A DNA stretch of 30,025 nucleotides from JBFXDW01 sp050180745. Lineage in GTDB: Bacteria > Pseudomonadota > Alphaproteobacteria > UBA9219. The translations under genes were made by a program, and so were the position numbers. Where the stretch lies: assembly GCA_050180745.1 (NCBI GenBank), contig JBFXDW010000010.1, forward strand, positions 1 through 30,025, read 5' to 3'. The notes beneath the pieces are model-generated. The model made no database searches. It saw only the letters and a list, made by a program, of their open reading frames with translations, and was not told where the DNA came from. This document shows positions 1 through 7,930 of the stretch, piece after piece. Positions within the stretch are counted from its first letter, which is position 1. Every line of letters begins with the position of its first letter.

Positions 1-2
1 AG

Positions 3-152
3 TACACGCCGTTGCTGGCGTGGCTGAAAACCATGCTCCCTTATGAGGCAAAAGTTGTGGTGCTGGCCGATCGTTTCTTTGGCGGCCCCGAGCTTATTCG
101 TTGCTGCCAGAGTTATGATTTTGGCTACCCACTAAAAATCATGGGGTGGTAA
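3..152 (+). pseudogene. 3' fragment of a DDE transposase (IS4-like)
   Basis: The only open frame entering from the left edge reads YTPLLAWLKTMLPYEAK, then VVVLADRFFGGPELIRCCQ, then ends at KIMGW and a stop. The LADRxFG-x-PELI segment is typical of the second-aspartate strand of IS4-type transposases. A normal protein continues for well over 100 residues past this point, including the catalytic glutamate, so this copy stops early. The start lies outside the window. Family assignment is from motif recognition only; truncation is seen directly. Confidence 0.55.
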
Positions 153-200
153 GGAGGGATAATCTAGGGCGTGTCATTGTTATCAATCTTTTTACTGAAA

Positions 201-219
201 AGAGCCTAAAATCGGCTCT
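201..219 (+). promoter_or_regulatory. Leader hairpin upstream of the mgtC-family gene
   Basis: AGAGCC and GGCTCT form a perfect 6-bp stem with a 7-base loop about 25 bases before the start codon. It is not followed by a T run, so it is not a classical terminator. It could be an mRNA leader structure or the end of the upstream transposon remnant. Confidence 0.3.
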
Positions 220-242
220 CACCCGTAATTAAAGGTAGGATA

Positions 243-989
243 ATGACCCCTGACTCATACACTTATATCCTTGATATTATGAAGACATGGCATACCGCAC
301 CAGATCTTATAATCCTGTCGGACATGTTTATGGCATTGGTGTTCGGCTTTTTATTTGGCTATGAACGTTCCTACCATGGACGAGCTGCTGGCATGCGCAC
401 CTATGGCATTGTGTGTATGGTCGCCGCTGCCCTGACAAGCAGCTCTCTCCATATGAACAGTGCTTTTGAATTTATCATCGCAGATAAAAATATCATTTTT
501 GATCCTACGCGTACAATTCAGGGCATCGTTACAGGCGTTGGCTTTCTGGGCGCTGGAATTATCATGAAGGACGGCTTACGGATCAGCGGTTTGACAACAG
601 CAGCATCCGTATGGGCATCAGCCGCCATAGGCATCGTCGTTGGGTCCGGTTTTTACGTATGTGGTCTGGGAATGACTTTGTTGGCCATGGGGTTTGTGAT
701 GCTGGGACCCAAATTTGATGAGTATTTACCTGCGCGCCAGCCGCTCTTTGTCTCCCTTCAATTTCGCAAGGGCTTTTCGCCCAACAGCCATATGGTCCAC
801 ACAATCACAAATAATAACGGATATAAGATCGCCCGCAATTCCGTTGTTATTTCTTCTCATGATGGACAAGTCGAATGGCGCTTTGTTGCTGTTGACGAAG
901 GTAAACCTATGGCCTTAGCTGATCTTGCAGACGCTCTAGGAAAAATCGAAGGACTAGACAGCTTCCACGTCGCCCGTGCTCGCAATTAG
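243..989 (+). CDS. MgtC/SapB family membrane protein
   Basis: 248 residues. The N-terminal two thirds carries four or five hydrophobic helices with the MgtC signature: an FGYERS-type loop after the first helix, then QGIVTGVGFLGAGIIMK and GLTTAASVWASAAIG. The soluble C-terminus (about residues 170-248) matches the ACT-like tail seen in many long MgtC proteins. MgtC proteins sit in the inner membrane and are linked to growth in low magnesium and survival in macrophages; their biochemical role is debated. The start is supported by the purine-rich AAAGGTAGGA just upstream. It stands alone between a transposase remnant and the autotransporter. Family call is firm; physiological role here is inference. 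Confidence 0.88.
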   Translation: MTPDSYTYILDIMKTWHTAPDLIILSDMFMALVFGFLFGYERSYHGRAAGMRTYGIVCMVAAALTSSSLHMNSAFEFIIADKNIIFDPTRTIQGIVTGVGFLGAGIIMKDGLRISGLTTAASVWASAAIGIVVGSGFYVCGLGMTLLAMGFVMLGPKFDEYLPARQPLFVSLQFRKGFSPNSHMVHTITNNNGYKIARNSVVISSHDGQVEWRFVAVDEGKPMALADLADALGKIEGLDSFHVARARN

Positions 990-1038
990 CAGTCATGAAC
1001 GATCCAGACCATTTTTACAAGAAGACCAACACAATAAC

Positions 1039-1065
1039 TTGTTAATAAACATAACATACTATAGT
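1039..1065 (+). promoter_or_regulatory. Possible promoter of the autotransporter gene
   Basis: TTGTTA at 1039-1044 and TATAGT at 1060-1065 resemble -35 and -10 boxes in a very AT-rich stretch. The spacer is only 15 bases, shorter than the optimum, so the call is weak. The start codon at 1139 follows an AGAGG with a 10-base gap. Confidence 0.3.
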
Positions 1066-1138
1066 GAAAAGATGACACAAAGTATGCTGAAAATACAATA
1101 AGTTACCTTCTTGATTCGATAAAAGAGGCTTCCTTCTT

Positions 1139-4100
1139 ATGAGACTTTTTAAGAAAAAAGACAGCTTTCTTATTCTTTTTCTATTGCCTCTGATTTTTCC
1201 TTCAGATGCAAGAGCAGCCGATTTAACTTGGCTTGGTGTAAGTGGAGATTGGACCAGTGTGTCAAACTGGAGCACAGGAAACATACCAACAGGCGCTGAC
1301 ACGCTCTATATCAATACAACTAATAATGACCCTTTCATCACAACTCCAGGAGCTGTCGCCGATTATATCAAGATTGGCTCTGATGAGGGCTCTACTGCCT
1401 CTCTTACCGTCACGGGAACAAACACAACCCTTACTGCCTCACACGACATCACTGTAGCTGATCAGGGAACAGCATCATTCGTAATTTCTGATGAGGCACG
1501 AGTGATTATTAATGGATATCTAAGATCCAATAGGAGCGAGGGAAGCAACTCGACACTTGCGGTTACAGGAAGTGGAAGCGATCTTTCTATTACAAAAGGG
1601 TTATACATTGGCCAATACGGAACATCATCCCTCACAATAGCTGAAGGTGCTACCGTTTCTGCTGGTACCTACACAATTCTCGGGTGGGAAGAAGGTGCTG
1701 AAGGCATTCTGTCCATCTCTGGTAATGGATCTAACTTAAGCAGCACCAATTCTTTATACATCGGATATTATGGGAATGGCCAGTTCAACATCTACGATGG
1801 AGCCACTGTCTCTACTGCCGCCTACACCAACATAGGTGATAAAGCAACATCTACCGGTACATTGTTTGTTACAGGAGGCGGGTCACGCTTCACATCAACA
1901 AATGAGATAGATATCGGACGATATGGAGATGGTATTGTTATTGTCTCCGACGGAGGAACAATATCAGCTAGTAACTATCTATGTTTGGGATTTTATGAAA
2001 ACTCAAGCGGAAGCCTCACGATCACAGGAAGTGGATCAAACGTCACAGCAACATCTACAGAAAATGGTATCATTATCGGACTATACGGAAATGGTTCGGT
2101 TGTTGTTTCTGATGGAGGAACACTATCTACTGCGAGCTATCTGAATATAGGGTATTATGAAGGCTCAAACGGACACCTCACGATTACAGGAAGCGGGTCA
2201 ACAGTCACGGCTGCAAAAGATATCTATCTGGCCGTTGGTGGAGATGCTTCTATACTGGTGAGCAATGGAGGATCTCTGATCGCTGAAGTCGATTTAGAAG
2301 TCGGATCCGGATGCCCAAGCGCTTGGGGAACATGTTATAGTACAGGCACTCTTGTCGTGACAGACCCAGGATCAACAGTGAATGTTGCCGGTGATCTCTA
2401 TGTCGGTGAGTCCGTTGAAGGGATTATGACAATTTCCAATGATGCAGCAGTGAATGTCACAGGAAACATCTACATCTCAAAAGGAAACAGTCTCCATTCA
2501 CTCGATATTGGTACACTCAACATTGGCTCCGCCTCGGGCGAGACAGCCACAGCGGCAGGGACGATTACAGCTGCAAGTCTTTCCTTTGTAACGGGAACAG
2601 CAACCTTGGTGTTCAACCACACAGATACGGATTATGACTTCTCCATTGGCATGAGTGGCTCTGGCATCCTTTTGGCTGAAAGCGGCACAACAACCTTGTC
2701 CGGAAACAGTAGTGGTTTTACGGGAACAACCTCGGTATATGGAACGTCAACCCTTCTTGTGACAGGCTCTCTAGCAGGCACAACAACAGTCTCTTCCGGC
2801 GGCACCATCGGTGGCACAGGAACCCTTAGCAGTCTTACTATGGAAAACGAAGGTTCCTACACAACAGCTATCGCACCCAATGGAAGTTGCGAAGCATTAA
2901 CAGTTACAAACGCGGCGTCTCTTGATGGAACTCTTTATTTAGATGCCTCAACAAGTGAGCTTTATACCGTAGGAACGGAATATACCGTCCTCACTGCAGG
3001 AAGCCCGAGTGGCACCTTTGATGCGGTAGCATCAAACCTCCTTTTCTTAGGCGGAAATGTTACTTACGGCAGCAATGACACCAAGGTAACGGTGTTTTAC
3101 AAAGACTTTGATAGTGCCGCAGCAAACGGAGCACAGGTCAATACAGCCAATGCTATTCAAAGCCTAGGCTTAGGAAATAGTTTTCATGATGCCTTGTGGA
3201 AACAAACAACAGCGAATAAGAGCATAGTTCAATCGGCCTTTCAATCTTCAACAGGATCTCTATATACAAACCTAGGAAATGCGATGATTGAGAACCAAGT
3301 TGGGTTCACGAATGCTCTTTCCGGACGCATGGGACAAGCAAGTGGCTTTTTGACAGGGATGGATAAGCCTCTTGTAGCACATCTAAATGAACCAGGCCTT
3401 AAAACGATGTCAGCTCTTTGGACGCAAATCGTAGGCGGTTGGGGAAGACAAGAAGGTAGCAGCGGCTATAACTACAGCAGCTACGGCGTTGTTTTAGGGA
3501 GTGACCGTCCGTTTGGTGATTGGCGTGTCGGTCTCGCCGTTGGCTATCAGAACAGTAAATATAATATGTTTCACAGCCAAGATGCACAGGCAGATACGAA
3601 CCGCTATAGCGTAAGCATCTACGGAGGACGAAGCTGGGATAAACTGGCGCTGAAGCTTGGCGCGACCTATGCACAACATGATGTAGAGAGCGAACGACCA
3701 ATCAATCTAGTAGGCTATCAGGAAACATTGAAAGGTAGTTATACGGCCCATAGTGGTAACTTATTTACCGAAACGGCCTATAAGTTTGAGAAAGAGATCA
3801 AGCAACCACTGTTCTTCGATGACGAAGAACGAGTTTTATCCTTCAAAACAACGATCGAGCCTTACATCAATCTTTCCTATAACTATAGTTATACACCAAG
3901 CTTTAAGGAAGAAGGATCAGCGGCATCTCTGCACGTCGATGCCGCTAATCAGCACCTTCTCCTTACAACAATCGGTACTCGTATAGAGCAGGATCTGGGA
4001 CCTTGGACAGAACAGATTGAAAGAATGACGTTAAAAGAAACTGTCGGTTGGCAACGCGCTATTGGCGACAAAACTCCCGAAGGAACCTATCATTTTACTG

Positions 4101-4276
4101 GCTCTAACAGTTTTACTACCGATGGCTCTCGTATAGCACAAGACACAGCCGTGTTCGGCGTTGGTATCAATACTGCACTCAAGAACGACATAAGCATGGA
4201 CATAACCTACAAAGGCCATCTCGCCCCTGAACGCCAAGACCACAGCTTGCAAGGAACTATCAAGTATTTCTTCTAG
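1139..4276 (+). CDS. Autotransporter with tandem-repeat beta-helix passenger
   Basis: 1045 residues, type Va secretion layout. Residues 1-26 form a Sec signal peptide (KKK, hydrophobic run, ARA cleavage site). The mature protein opens with DLTWLGVSGDWTSVSNW, a common start for passengers built from autotransporter-associated beta-strand repeats. About residues 115-400 hold tandem repeats of roughly 45 residues (LYIGxYGxxxxxIxxGxxxS...GxLTITGSGS). A further Ser/Thr/Gly-rich region follows to about 700. The last ~270 residues form the outer-membrane beta-barrel, from SALWTQIVGGWGRQEG, with alternating beta strands and a terminal YFF, as required for BAM-dependent insertion. No protease or lipase catalytic motif is visible, so an adhesin or surface role is likely. 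Family confident, function inferred. Confidence 0.9.
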   Translation: MRLFKKKDSFLILFLLPLIFPSDARAADLTWLGVSGDWTSVSNWSTGNIPTGADTLYINTTNNDPFITTPGAVADYIKIGSDEGSTASLTVTGTNTTLTASHDITVADQGTASFVISDEARVIINGYLRSNRSEGSNSTLAVTGSGSDLSITKGLYIGQYGTSSLTIAEGATVSAGTYTILGWEEGAEGILSISGNGSNLSSTNSLYIGYYGNGQFNIYDGATVSTAAYTNIGDKATSTGTLFVTGGGSRFTSTNEIDIGRYGDGIVIVSDGGTISASNYLCLGFYENSSGSLTITGSGSNVTATSTENGIIIGLYGNGSVVVSDGGTLSTASYLNIGYYEGSNGHLTITGSGSTVTAAKDIYLAVGGDASILVSNGGSLIAEVDLEVGSGCPSAWGTCYSTGTLVVTDPGSTVNVAGDLYVGESVEGIMTISNDAAVNVTGNIYISKGNSLHSLDIGTLNIGSASGETATAAGTITAASLSFVTGTATLVFNHTDTDYDFSIGMSGSGILLAESGTTTLSGNSSGFTGTTSVYGTSTLLVTGSLAGTTTVSSGGTIGGTGTLSSLTMENEGSYTTAIAPNGSCEALTVTNAASLDGTLYLDASTSELYTVGTEYTVLTAGSPSGTFDAVASNLLFLGGNVTYGSNDTKVTVFYKDFDSAAANGAQVNTANAIQSLGLGNSFHDALWKQTTANKSIVQSAFQSSTGSLYTNLGNAMIENQVGFTNALSGRMGQASGFLTGMDKPLVAHLNEPGLKTMSALWTQIVGGWGRQEGSSGYNYSSYGVVLGSDRPFGDWRVGLAVGYQNSKYNMFHSQDAQADTNRYSVSIYGGRSWDKLALKLGATYAQHDVESERPINLVGYQETLKGSYTAHSGNLFTETAYKFEKEIKQPLFFDDEERVLSFKTTIEPYINLSYNYSYTPSFKEEGSAASLHVDAANQHLLLTTIGTRIEQDLGPWTEQIERMTLKETVGWQRAIGDKTPEGTYHFTGSNSFTTDGSRIAQDTAVFGVGINTALKNDISMDITYKGHLAPERQDHSLQGTIKYFF
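1480..2340 (+). repeat. Tandem ~45-codon repeats in the passenger domain
   Basis: Within the autotransporter, successive units carry an IGxYG turn, a short VSDGGT-type strand and a TITGSGS(N/T)VT strand. At least five units are recognisable by eye. They are similar at the DNA level too (for example repeated forms of cacaggaagtgg and tctgatggagga), so unit number could change by slippage or recombination. Confidence 0.7.
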
Positions 4277-4589
4277 AGAAAATTTCAATTTTATAGCCCA
4301 CGTCACTGCGGTGGCCCCTGTTTGTAAGACAGTTTTTGGATATGCGACAACTGAGAAATGCTCAAGCCGCCAGCGTTAAAAGACGCTTCGCCGAATTTGT
4401 TAAAAACAGCATTAACGTTACTTACCCAAAGGCTCACATCAACACGCGTCAAACGAGTATGTCCCTGTAAACGAAATTAAAGCCTGTGTTGATTTTCTAC
4501 AAGGCCTTTCGTCCCCTCAAGTTCAGAAAAGGATTATTGCAGCAAACCCGTTCCCTAGCCTTAAATAAACCGAGCACAAAATTAAAAAG
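4277..4589. other. Region of decayed coding sequence
   Basis: No intact gene spans these 313 bases. Two short open pieces remain on the plus strand in different frames: 4342-4470 (42 codons, MRQLRNAQAASVKRRFAEF...) and a stretch ending at 4567 (...NEIKACVDFLQGLSSPQVQKR...PSLK). They overlap at about 4440-4470 and could be one gene broken by a frameshift. I do not recognise the family. There is no strong terminator after the autotransporter stop codon. Confidence 0.3.
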
Positions 4590-4904
4590 TCAATGGGCTT
4601 TGGTCGCGATTCTCTGAAGAACCAAAGAATAACCTTGATGCGGTTCCTGCATCAGAAAACGAGCGACACGTCCTATAGTTGTCACACTGACCCCAGTAGC
4701 AGCATGTATTTCTCGGTAAGATAGCTTGCCTTCCTGCAAAAGGCGAGCCACGCGCCACCGTTCTGAGAAAGCCTTAACTTCAGCGGGCGTACATAAATCA
4801 AGCAAAAAACGGTGGCATTCTTCTCTTGTCTTAAGCTGAAGAAAGGCATCGCAAAGAGCAACCATGTCAGGTTGCTCGTGGCTCTTCAAAGACTTGTTCT
4901 TCAT
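4590..4904 (-). CDS. TrpR-superfamily repressor (YerC/YecD type), likely histidine regulator
   Basis: 104 residues, typical for the family. The region around residues 10-90 (LCDAFLQLKTREECHRFLLDLCTPAEVKAFSERWRVARLLQEGKLSYREIHAATGVSVTTIGRVARFL) matches the helical TrpR fold. The helix-turn-helix is near residues 58-78. TrpR binds DNA as a dimer with an amino-acid corepressor; YerC-type relatives are a separate branch. From memory, comparative genomics has linked such proteins to histidine genes, which I cannot check here. The context fits: the gene diverges from the his operon, and two 20-bp palindromes lie upstream of hisG. The start is fixed by AGGAG six bases before ATG on the minus strand. 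An IS200-type insertion now separates it from the operon. Family confident, target inferred. Confidence 0.85.
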   Translation of the reverse strand: MKNKSLKSHEQPDMVALCDAFLQLKTREECHRFLLDLCTPAEVKAFSERWRVARLLQEGKLSYREIHAATGVSVTTIGRVARFLMQEPHQGYSLVLQRIATKAH

Positions 4905-4976
4905 TTTTGTCTCCTAGACAAGGACCAGTCATTGCGCTTTCCCGTCCTTTTGTCAAAGAAAGCTTCGGACAGGGCC

Positions 4977-5005
4977 ATTTTGCTAGAGATACAAATCTTA
5001 TGCAA
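4977..5005 (-). promoter_or_regulatory. Possible promoter of the TrpR-like gene
   Basis: On the minus strand TTGCAT (5005-5000) and CAAAAT (4982-4977) are separated by exactly 17 bases, about 75 bases upstream of the start codon. The boxes lie between the gene and the right end of the IS200-type element, so the insertion need not have silenced the gene. Match to consensus is moderate. Confidence 0.35.
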
Positions 5006-5021
5006 GTCTCTTACTGAACCA

Positions 5022-5495
5022 CTACCGACCGAAGGTCGGTAGGTTCACTCGCCCTGATGAGCAGCAATATAATTGCTTATGATCTCATTCGTCACATTGC
5101 CGCTTGTCGTACAAAAGTACCCTCTCGCCCAAAACCTGCGCCCCCAGTAACGTTTGCGCAGTTCAGGAAACTTCTGCTGTATTTTCCGCGACGTGCAACC
5201 CTTGATGCTTCGCATGTAGTCGCTAACGGCCACTTTAGGCGGTATTTCAACAAACATGTGGACATGATCGCTGGATAGAACGCCGTCGATGATCTTGACT
5301 TCAAGCTGCGCACAAATTTGACGAACAATTTCTCGAATGCGAAGCCGCATCGCAGGCGTCAAAACTTTATACCGATATTTTGTGATCCAAACGACGTGAT
5401 AGCGAGCGTGATAAGTGGTATGAGCACCGTTTGAGTAGTCTAAACATGCCTACAAAAATAACGGACTAACGTCCACTCTACCGGCTAAAGCCGGT
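5022..5495 (-). mobile_element. IS200/IS605-family element (TnpA-only), core between terminal hairpins
   Basis: A single HUH transposase reading frame on the minus strand is bracketed by two perfect hairpins. One at 5022-5042 has 9-bp arms CTACCGACC/GGTCGGTAG with loop GAA. The other at 5480-5495 has 7-bp arms ACCGGCT/AGCCGGT with loop AA. Subterminal imperfect palindromes of this kind are what IS200/IS605 transposases recognise; these elements have no terminal inverted repeats and make no target duplication. Outer boundaries cannot be set exactly without an empty site. It sits in the intergenic region between the TrpR-like gene and hisG. Confidence 0.75.
5045..5447 (-). pseudogene. tnpA: IS200-type transposase TnpA, 5' frameshift
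   Basis: The frame reads ...DYSNGAHTTYHARYHVVWITKYRYKVL, then SSDHVHMFVEIPPK, then RYWGRRFWARGYFCTTSG, and ends IISNYIAAHQGE. HVH is the HUH metal-binding motif, and the tyrosine in SNYIAAHQ is in the position of the catalytic Tyr of IS200 TnpA. The conserved N-terminus has no in-frame start: the only nearby ATG (5447-5445) is one base out of frame, and removing one T from the TTT run after it would restore MLDYSNGAH. Internal ATG starts would drop the conserved GAHTTYHARYHVVW segment. So the gene is probably inactive by a 1-base slip, or needs recoding. TnpB is absent. Confidence 0.72.
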
Positions 5496-5540
5496 GGTTT
5501 AGAACCTAAAAATCGGACAATAAAAAATCTCATAACTACT

Positions 5541-5560
5541 TGTAATATCACGATATTACA
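5541..5560. promoter_or_regulatory. Operator-like palindrome 1 upstream of hisG
   Basis: TGTAATATCACGATATTACA has 9-bp perfect inverted arms (TGTAATATC/GATATTACA) around a 2-base centre. It differs from the second site by only 2 of 20 bases. It lies 108 bp upstream of that site and just outside the IS200-type element, on the side that would originally have faced the TrpR-like gene. Likely a binding site for that repressor; this is inference from symmetry, repetition and position. Confidence 0.7.
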
Positions 5561-5627
5561 CTACTTCATTATTTGATTGTTCCTCCTTTTTCTCTTCAAA
5601 CAAAAAACAGGGGGGCATAAAAACGGG

Positions 5628-5656
5628 TAGACAACGCCCGTGTACTTATGTAATAT
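5628..5656 (+). promoter_or_regulatory. Predicted hisG promoter
   Basis: TAGACA (5628-5633) and TAATAT (5651-5656) are separated by exactly 17 bases. The -10 box lies inside the second palindrome, so a bound repressor would block RNA polymerase. The start of transcription would fall near 5663, giving a leader of about 90 bases. I saw no histidine-rich leader peptide or clear attenuator in that leader. Confidence 0.55.
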
Positions 5657-5668
5657 CGCGCTATTACA
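5649..5668. promoter_or_regulatory. Operator-like palindrome 2 over the hisG -10 box
   Basis: TGTAATATCGCGCTATTACA has outer arms TGTAATA/TATTACA and a self-complementary CGCG centre, with one mismatched pair between them. It is 18/20 identical to the site at 5541-5560 and covers the predicted -10 box and start point. Repression by the neighbouring TrpR-like protein, probably with histidine as corepressor, is the simplest reading. Confidence 0.75.
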
Positions 5669-5755
5669 TTCGTGCAGGCATGTTTTATGCAAGTTGTGGG
5701 GTTTGTGCAAAAAGGTTGGGCGGTTAACGCCTCATTGAAGTGAAAGGATAAGATA

Positions 5756-6628
5756 ATGGAACGGGTACGGATCGCCCTGCAAAAGTCAGGGCGGCTAGCG
5801 GAAGATAGTTTGTCTCTTTTGAGGAATTGCGGCCTTCATGTTAGTTATAGTAAGGATCAACTCTTTCGTCGTGTTAAAGAGCTGCCAATTGATATCCTTA
5901 TGATTAGGGATGACGATATTCCTGGCTTCGTCAATAGTGGTATTTGTGACCTTGGAATCGTTGGTGAAAATGTTTTTGCTGAAGAATTAGATGAAGAAAT
6001 GTCAGCTCGTATCGTTGAGCGTCTTGGTTTTTCTTTCTGCCGTCTTTCTATTGCTGTGCAAAAATTCAAGGACTATGAAGATCTGAATAGCCTTGAGGGA
6101 AAAACAATTGCAACGACTTACCCCAGACTGTTGCAAAAGGCTCTTGATGAAAAAGGCGTGAAGGCAAAAATTCAGCACATGACGGGGTCTGTTGAGGTTG
6201 CGCCTCGCTTAAATGTAGCTGATGCTATATGCGACATTGTTGCCTCTGGTGCAACTTTAGAAGTTAATAATTTGCGCGAGGTCGAAACCATCCTACAGAG
6301 CCAAGCACTCCTCATTCGCTCTTCTAAAACGCTTTGTGAAGAGAAAGAAAAGACGATTCAACGTCTTTTGGGGCGTATGCGTGGAGCCCTCCAAGCCGAG
6401 GACAGCAAATACATCATGCTCCATGCCGAAAAATCTCGACTGCAAGATGTTGTAAAATTACTACCCGGTGCAGAATCGCCAACTATATTGCCTTTGCAGG
6501 ACAACGAAAATAAAGTGGCTATTCATGCCGTTTGTCGAGAAGCTGTGTTTTGGGAAACATTGGAAAAATTAAAAGAAGTCGGTGCAAGTGCTATTCTTGT
6601 GCTGCCTATTGAAAAAATGATGGCCTAA
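5756..6628 (+). CDS. hisG: ATP phosphoribosyltransferase (long form HisG)
   Basis: 290 residues. Catalyses the first step of histidine synthesis, ATP + PRPP to phosphoribosyl-ATP, in the cytosol. The N-terminus RIALQKSGRLAEDS and the segments PIDILMIRDDDIPGFV, GSVEVAPR and DAICDIVASGATLE are the HisG catalytic core. The C-terminal ACT-like regulatory domain is present and ends GASAILVLPIEKMM, as in the enterobacterial protein. So this is the self-contained, histidine-feedback-inhibited form that does not need HisZ, unlike the short HisG of many Alphaproteobacteria. The start is supported by AAAGGA upstream. First gene of a seven-gene operon. Confidence 0.97.
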   Translation: MERVRIALQKSGRLAEDSLSLLRNCGLHVSYSKDQLFRRVKELPIDILMIRDDDIPGFVNSGICDLGIVGENVFAEELDEEMSARIVERLGFSFCRLSIAVQKFKDYEDLNSLEGKTIATTYPRLLQKALDEKGVKAKIQHMTGSVEVAPRLNVADAICDIVASGATLEVNNLREVETILQSQALLIRSSKTLCEEKEKTIQRLLGRMRGALQAEDSKYIMLHAEKSRLQDVVKLLPGAESPTILPLQDNENKVAIHAVCREAVFWETLEKLKEVGASAILVLPIEKMMA

Positions 6629-6631
6629 ATC

Positions 6632-7930
6632 ATGATGGAGATTAAAAAATGGAATGGTGACGCTACGCTTCTTGCTCGTGCACCCATGGTACAAGATACT
6701 GCTTCGCTTACACAAAGTGTGCAAAAGGTTCTAAACGATGTTCGCCTTAGAGGTGACGAAGCTGTTCGTGAATATACGGCACGGTTTGATGGAGTAAATT
6801 TAAAAAACTGTCATGTTTCAGAGAAAGATGCTCAAACCGCTTTATCGAGCTTATCCCCCGATCTCCGTACATCACTTGAAATAGCGAAGAAAAATATCTC
6901 CGCTTTTCACAAAGCACAAATGCCTGCGCCCGTTGCTATGGAAACAATGTCTGGTGTGCGCTGTGAAATGCAATGGCGGCCTGTTGAAAAAATCGGTCTT
7001 TATGTGCCGGGAGGTACCGCACCTTTATTTTCGACTGTTTTGATGCTTGCTGTTCCTGCAATGCTGGCAGGATGTCGTCAAATTGTTTTATGTGCGCCGC
7101 CCCAAAAGGACGGCAAAATCAATCCTGAAACCTTAGCAGCATCTACCCTTTGCGGTGTTACAGAAATTTTTGCTATCGGTGGCGCACAGGCTATTGCGGC
7201 CATGGCCTATGGCACAGAAACTGTACCTAAGGTTGATAAAATATTTGGCCCCGGCAATGCTTACGTAACGATGGCCAAACAGCTTGTGGCACAGGACTCA
7301 AATGGTGCAGCTATTGATATGCCTGCGGGGCCTTCGGAAGTGATGGTCATTGCAAACGAAGGTGCTCGCGCAGAGTGGGTTGCTGCTGATCTATTAGCAC
7401 AAGCAGAGCACGACACCCTTTCGCAAGCCATTCTTCTTACAAACAACAAAAATTTTGCTGAGACTGTTCGGCAAGAAACCGTGTCTCAAATGAAGAGTTT
7501 ATCACGTTGCGAGATTATTAAAAAAAGTTTAGCACACAGCCGGATTATTTTGGCTGAAAATGAAGATGAGATCATCGACATAGTTAATTTTTATGCTCCC
7601 GAACATCTAATTATTCACGGCAAAAATGCAGAAAATTTTGTGCCTAACATAAGAACAGCAGGTTCTGTTTTTGTTGGTGATTTCACACCAGAAACGGCAG
7701 GCGATTATGCCAGCGGCACAAACCATGTTTTGCCAACATACGGTGCAGCAAGAGCTTATAGCGGTCTTTCGCTCTATAGCTTTCTGCGCAGCATGACAGT
7801 GCAAACTCTTTCTAACGAAGGCCTTCAAAAACTAGCCCCATCACTTACAACTATGGCCGAAGCTGAAGGACTTGATGCACACGCACGAGCCGTAAAAATT
7901 AGATTTCAAGAAAAAGGCAAAAAGGTATGA
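6632..7930 (+). CDS. hisD: Histidinol dehydrogenase
   Basis: 432 residues. NAD-dependent, zinc-binding enzyme that oxidises histidinol to histidine in two steps. Visible family segments include YVPGGTAPLFSTVLMLAVPA, the signature GPGNAYVTMAKQLV, IDMPAGPSEVMV, the metal-site segment LLAQAEHD, and FVGDFTPETAGDYASGTNHVLPT, which holds catalytic and substrate-binding histidines. Length is normal. It starts three bases after the hisG stop and overlaps the next gene by ATGA, implying translational coupling. A second ATG immediately follows the first, so the start could be one codon later. Confidence 0.97.
   Translation: MMEIKKWNGDATLLARAPMVQDTASLTQSVQKVLNDVRLRGDEAVREYTARFDGVNLKNCHVSEKDAQTALSSLSPDLRTSLEIAKKNISAFHKAQMPAPVAMETMSGVRCEMQWRPVEKIGLYVPGGTAPLFSTVLMLAVPAMLAGCRQIVLCAPPQKDGKINPETLAASTLCGVTEIFAIGGAQAIAAMAYGTETVPKVDKIFGPGNAYVTMAKQLVAQDSNGAAIDMPAGPSEVMVIANEGARAEWVAADLLAQAEHDTLSQAILLTNNKNFAETVRQETVSQMKSLSRCEIIKKSLAHSRIILAENEDEIIDIVNFYAPEHLIIHGKNAENFVPNIRTAGSVFVGDFTPETAGDYASGTNHVLPTYGAARAYSGLSLYSFLRSMTVQTLSNEGLQKLAPSLTTMAEAEGLDAHARAVKIRFQEKGKKV

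Noticed and set aside
5663..5755. Attenuator or his leader peptide before hisG
   Set aside because: I found no histidine-codon run and no terminator hairpin with T run in the leader; the palindromic operators explain control better.
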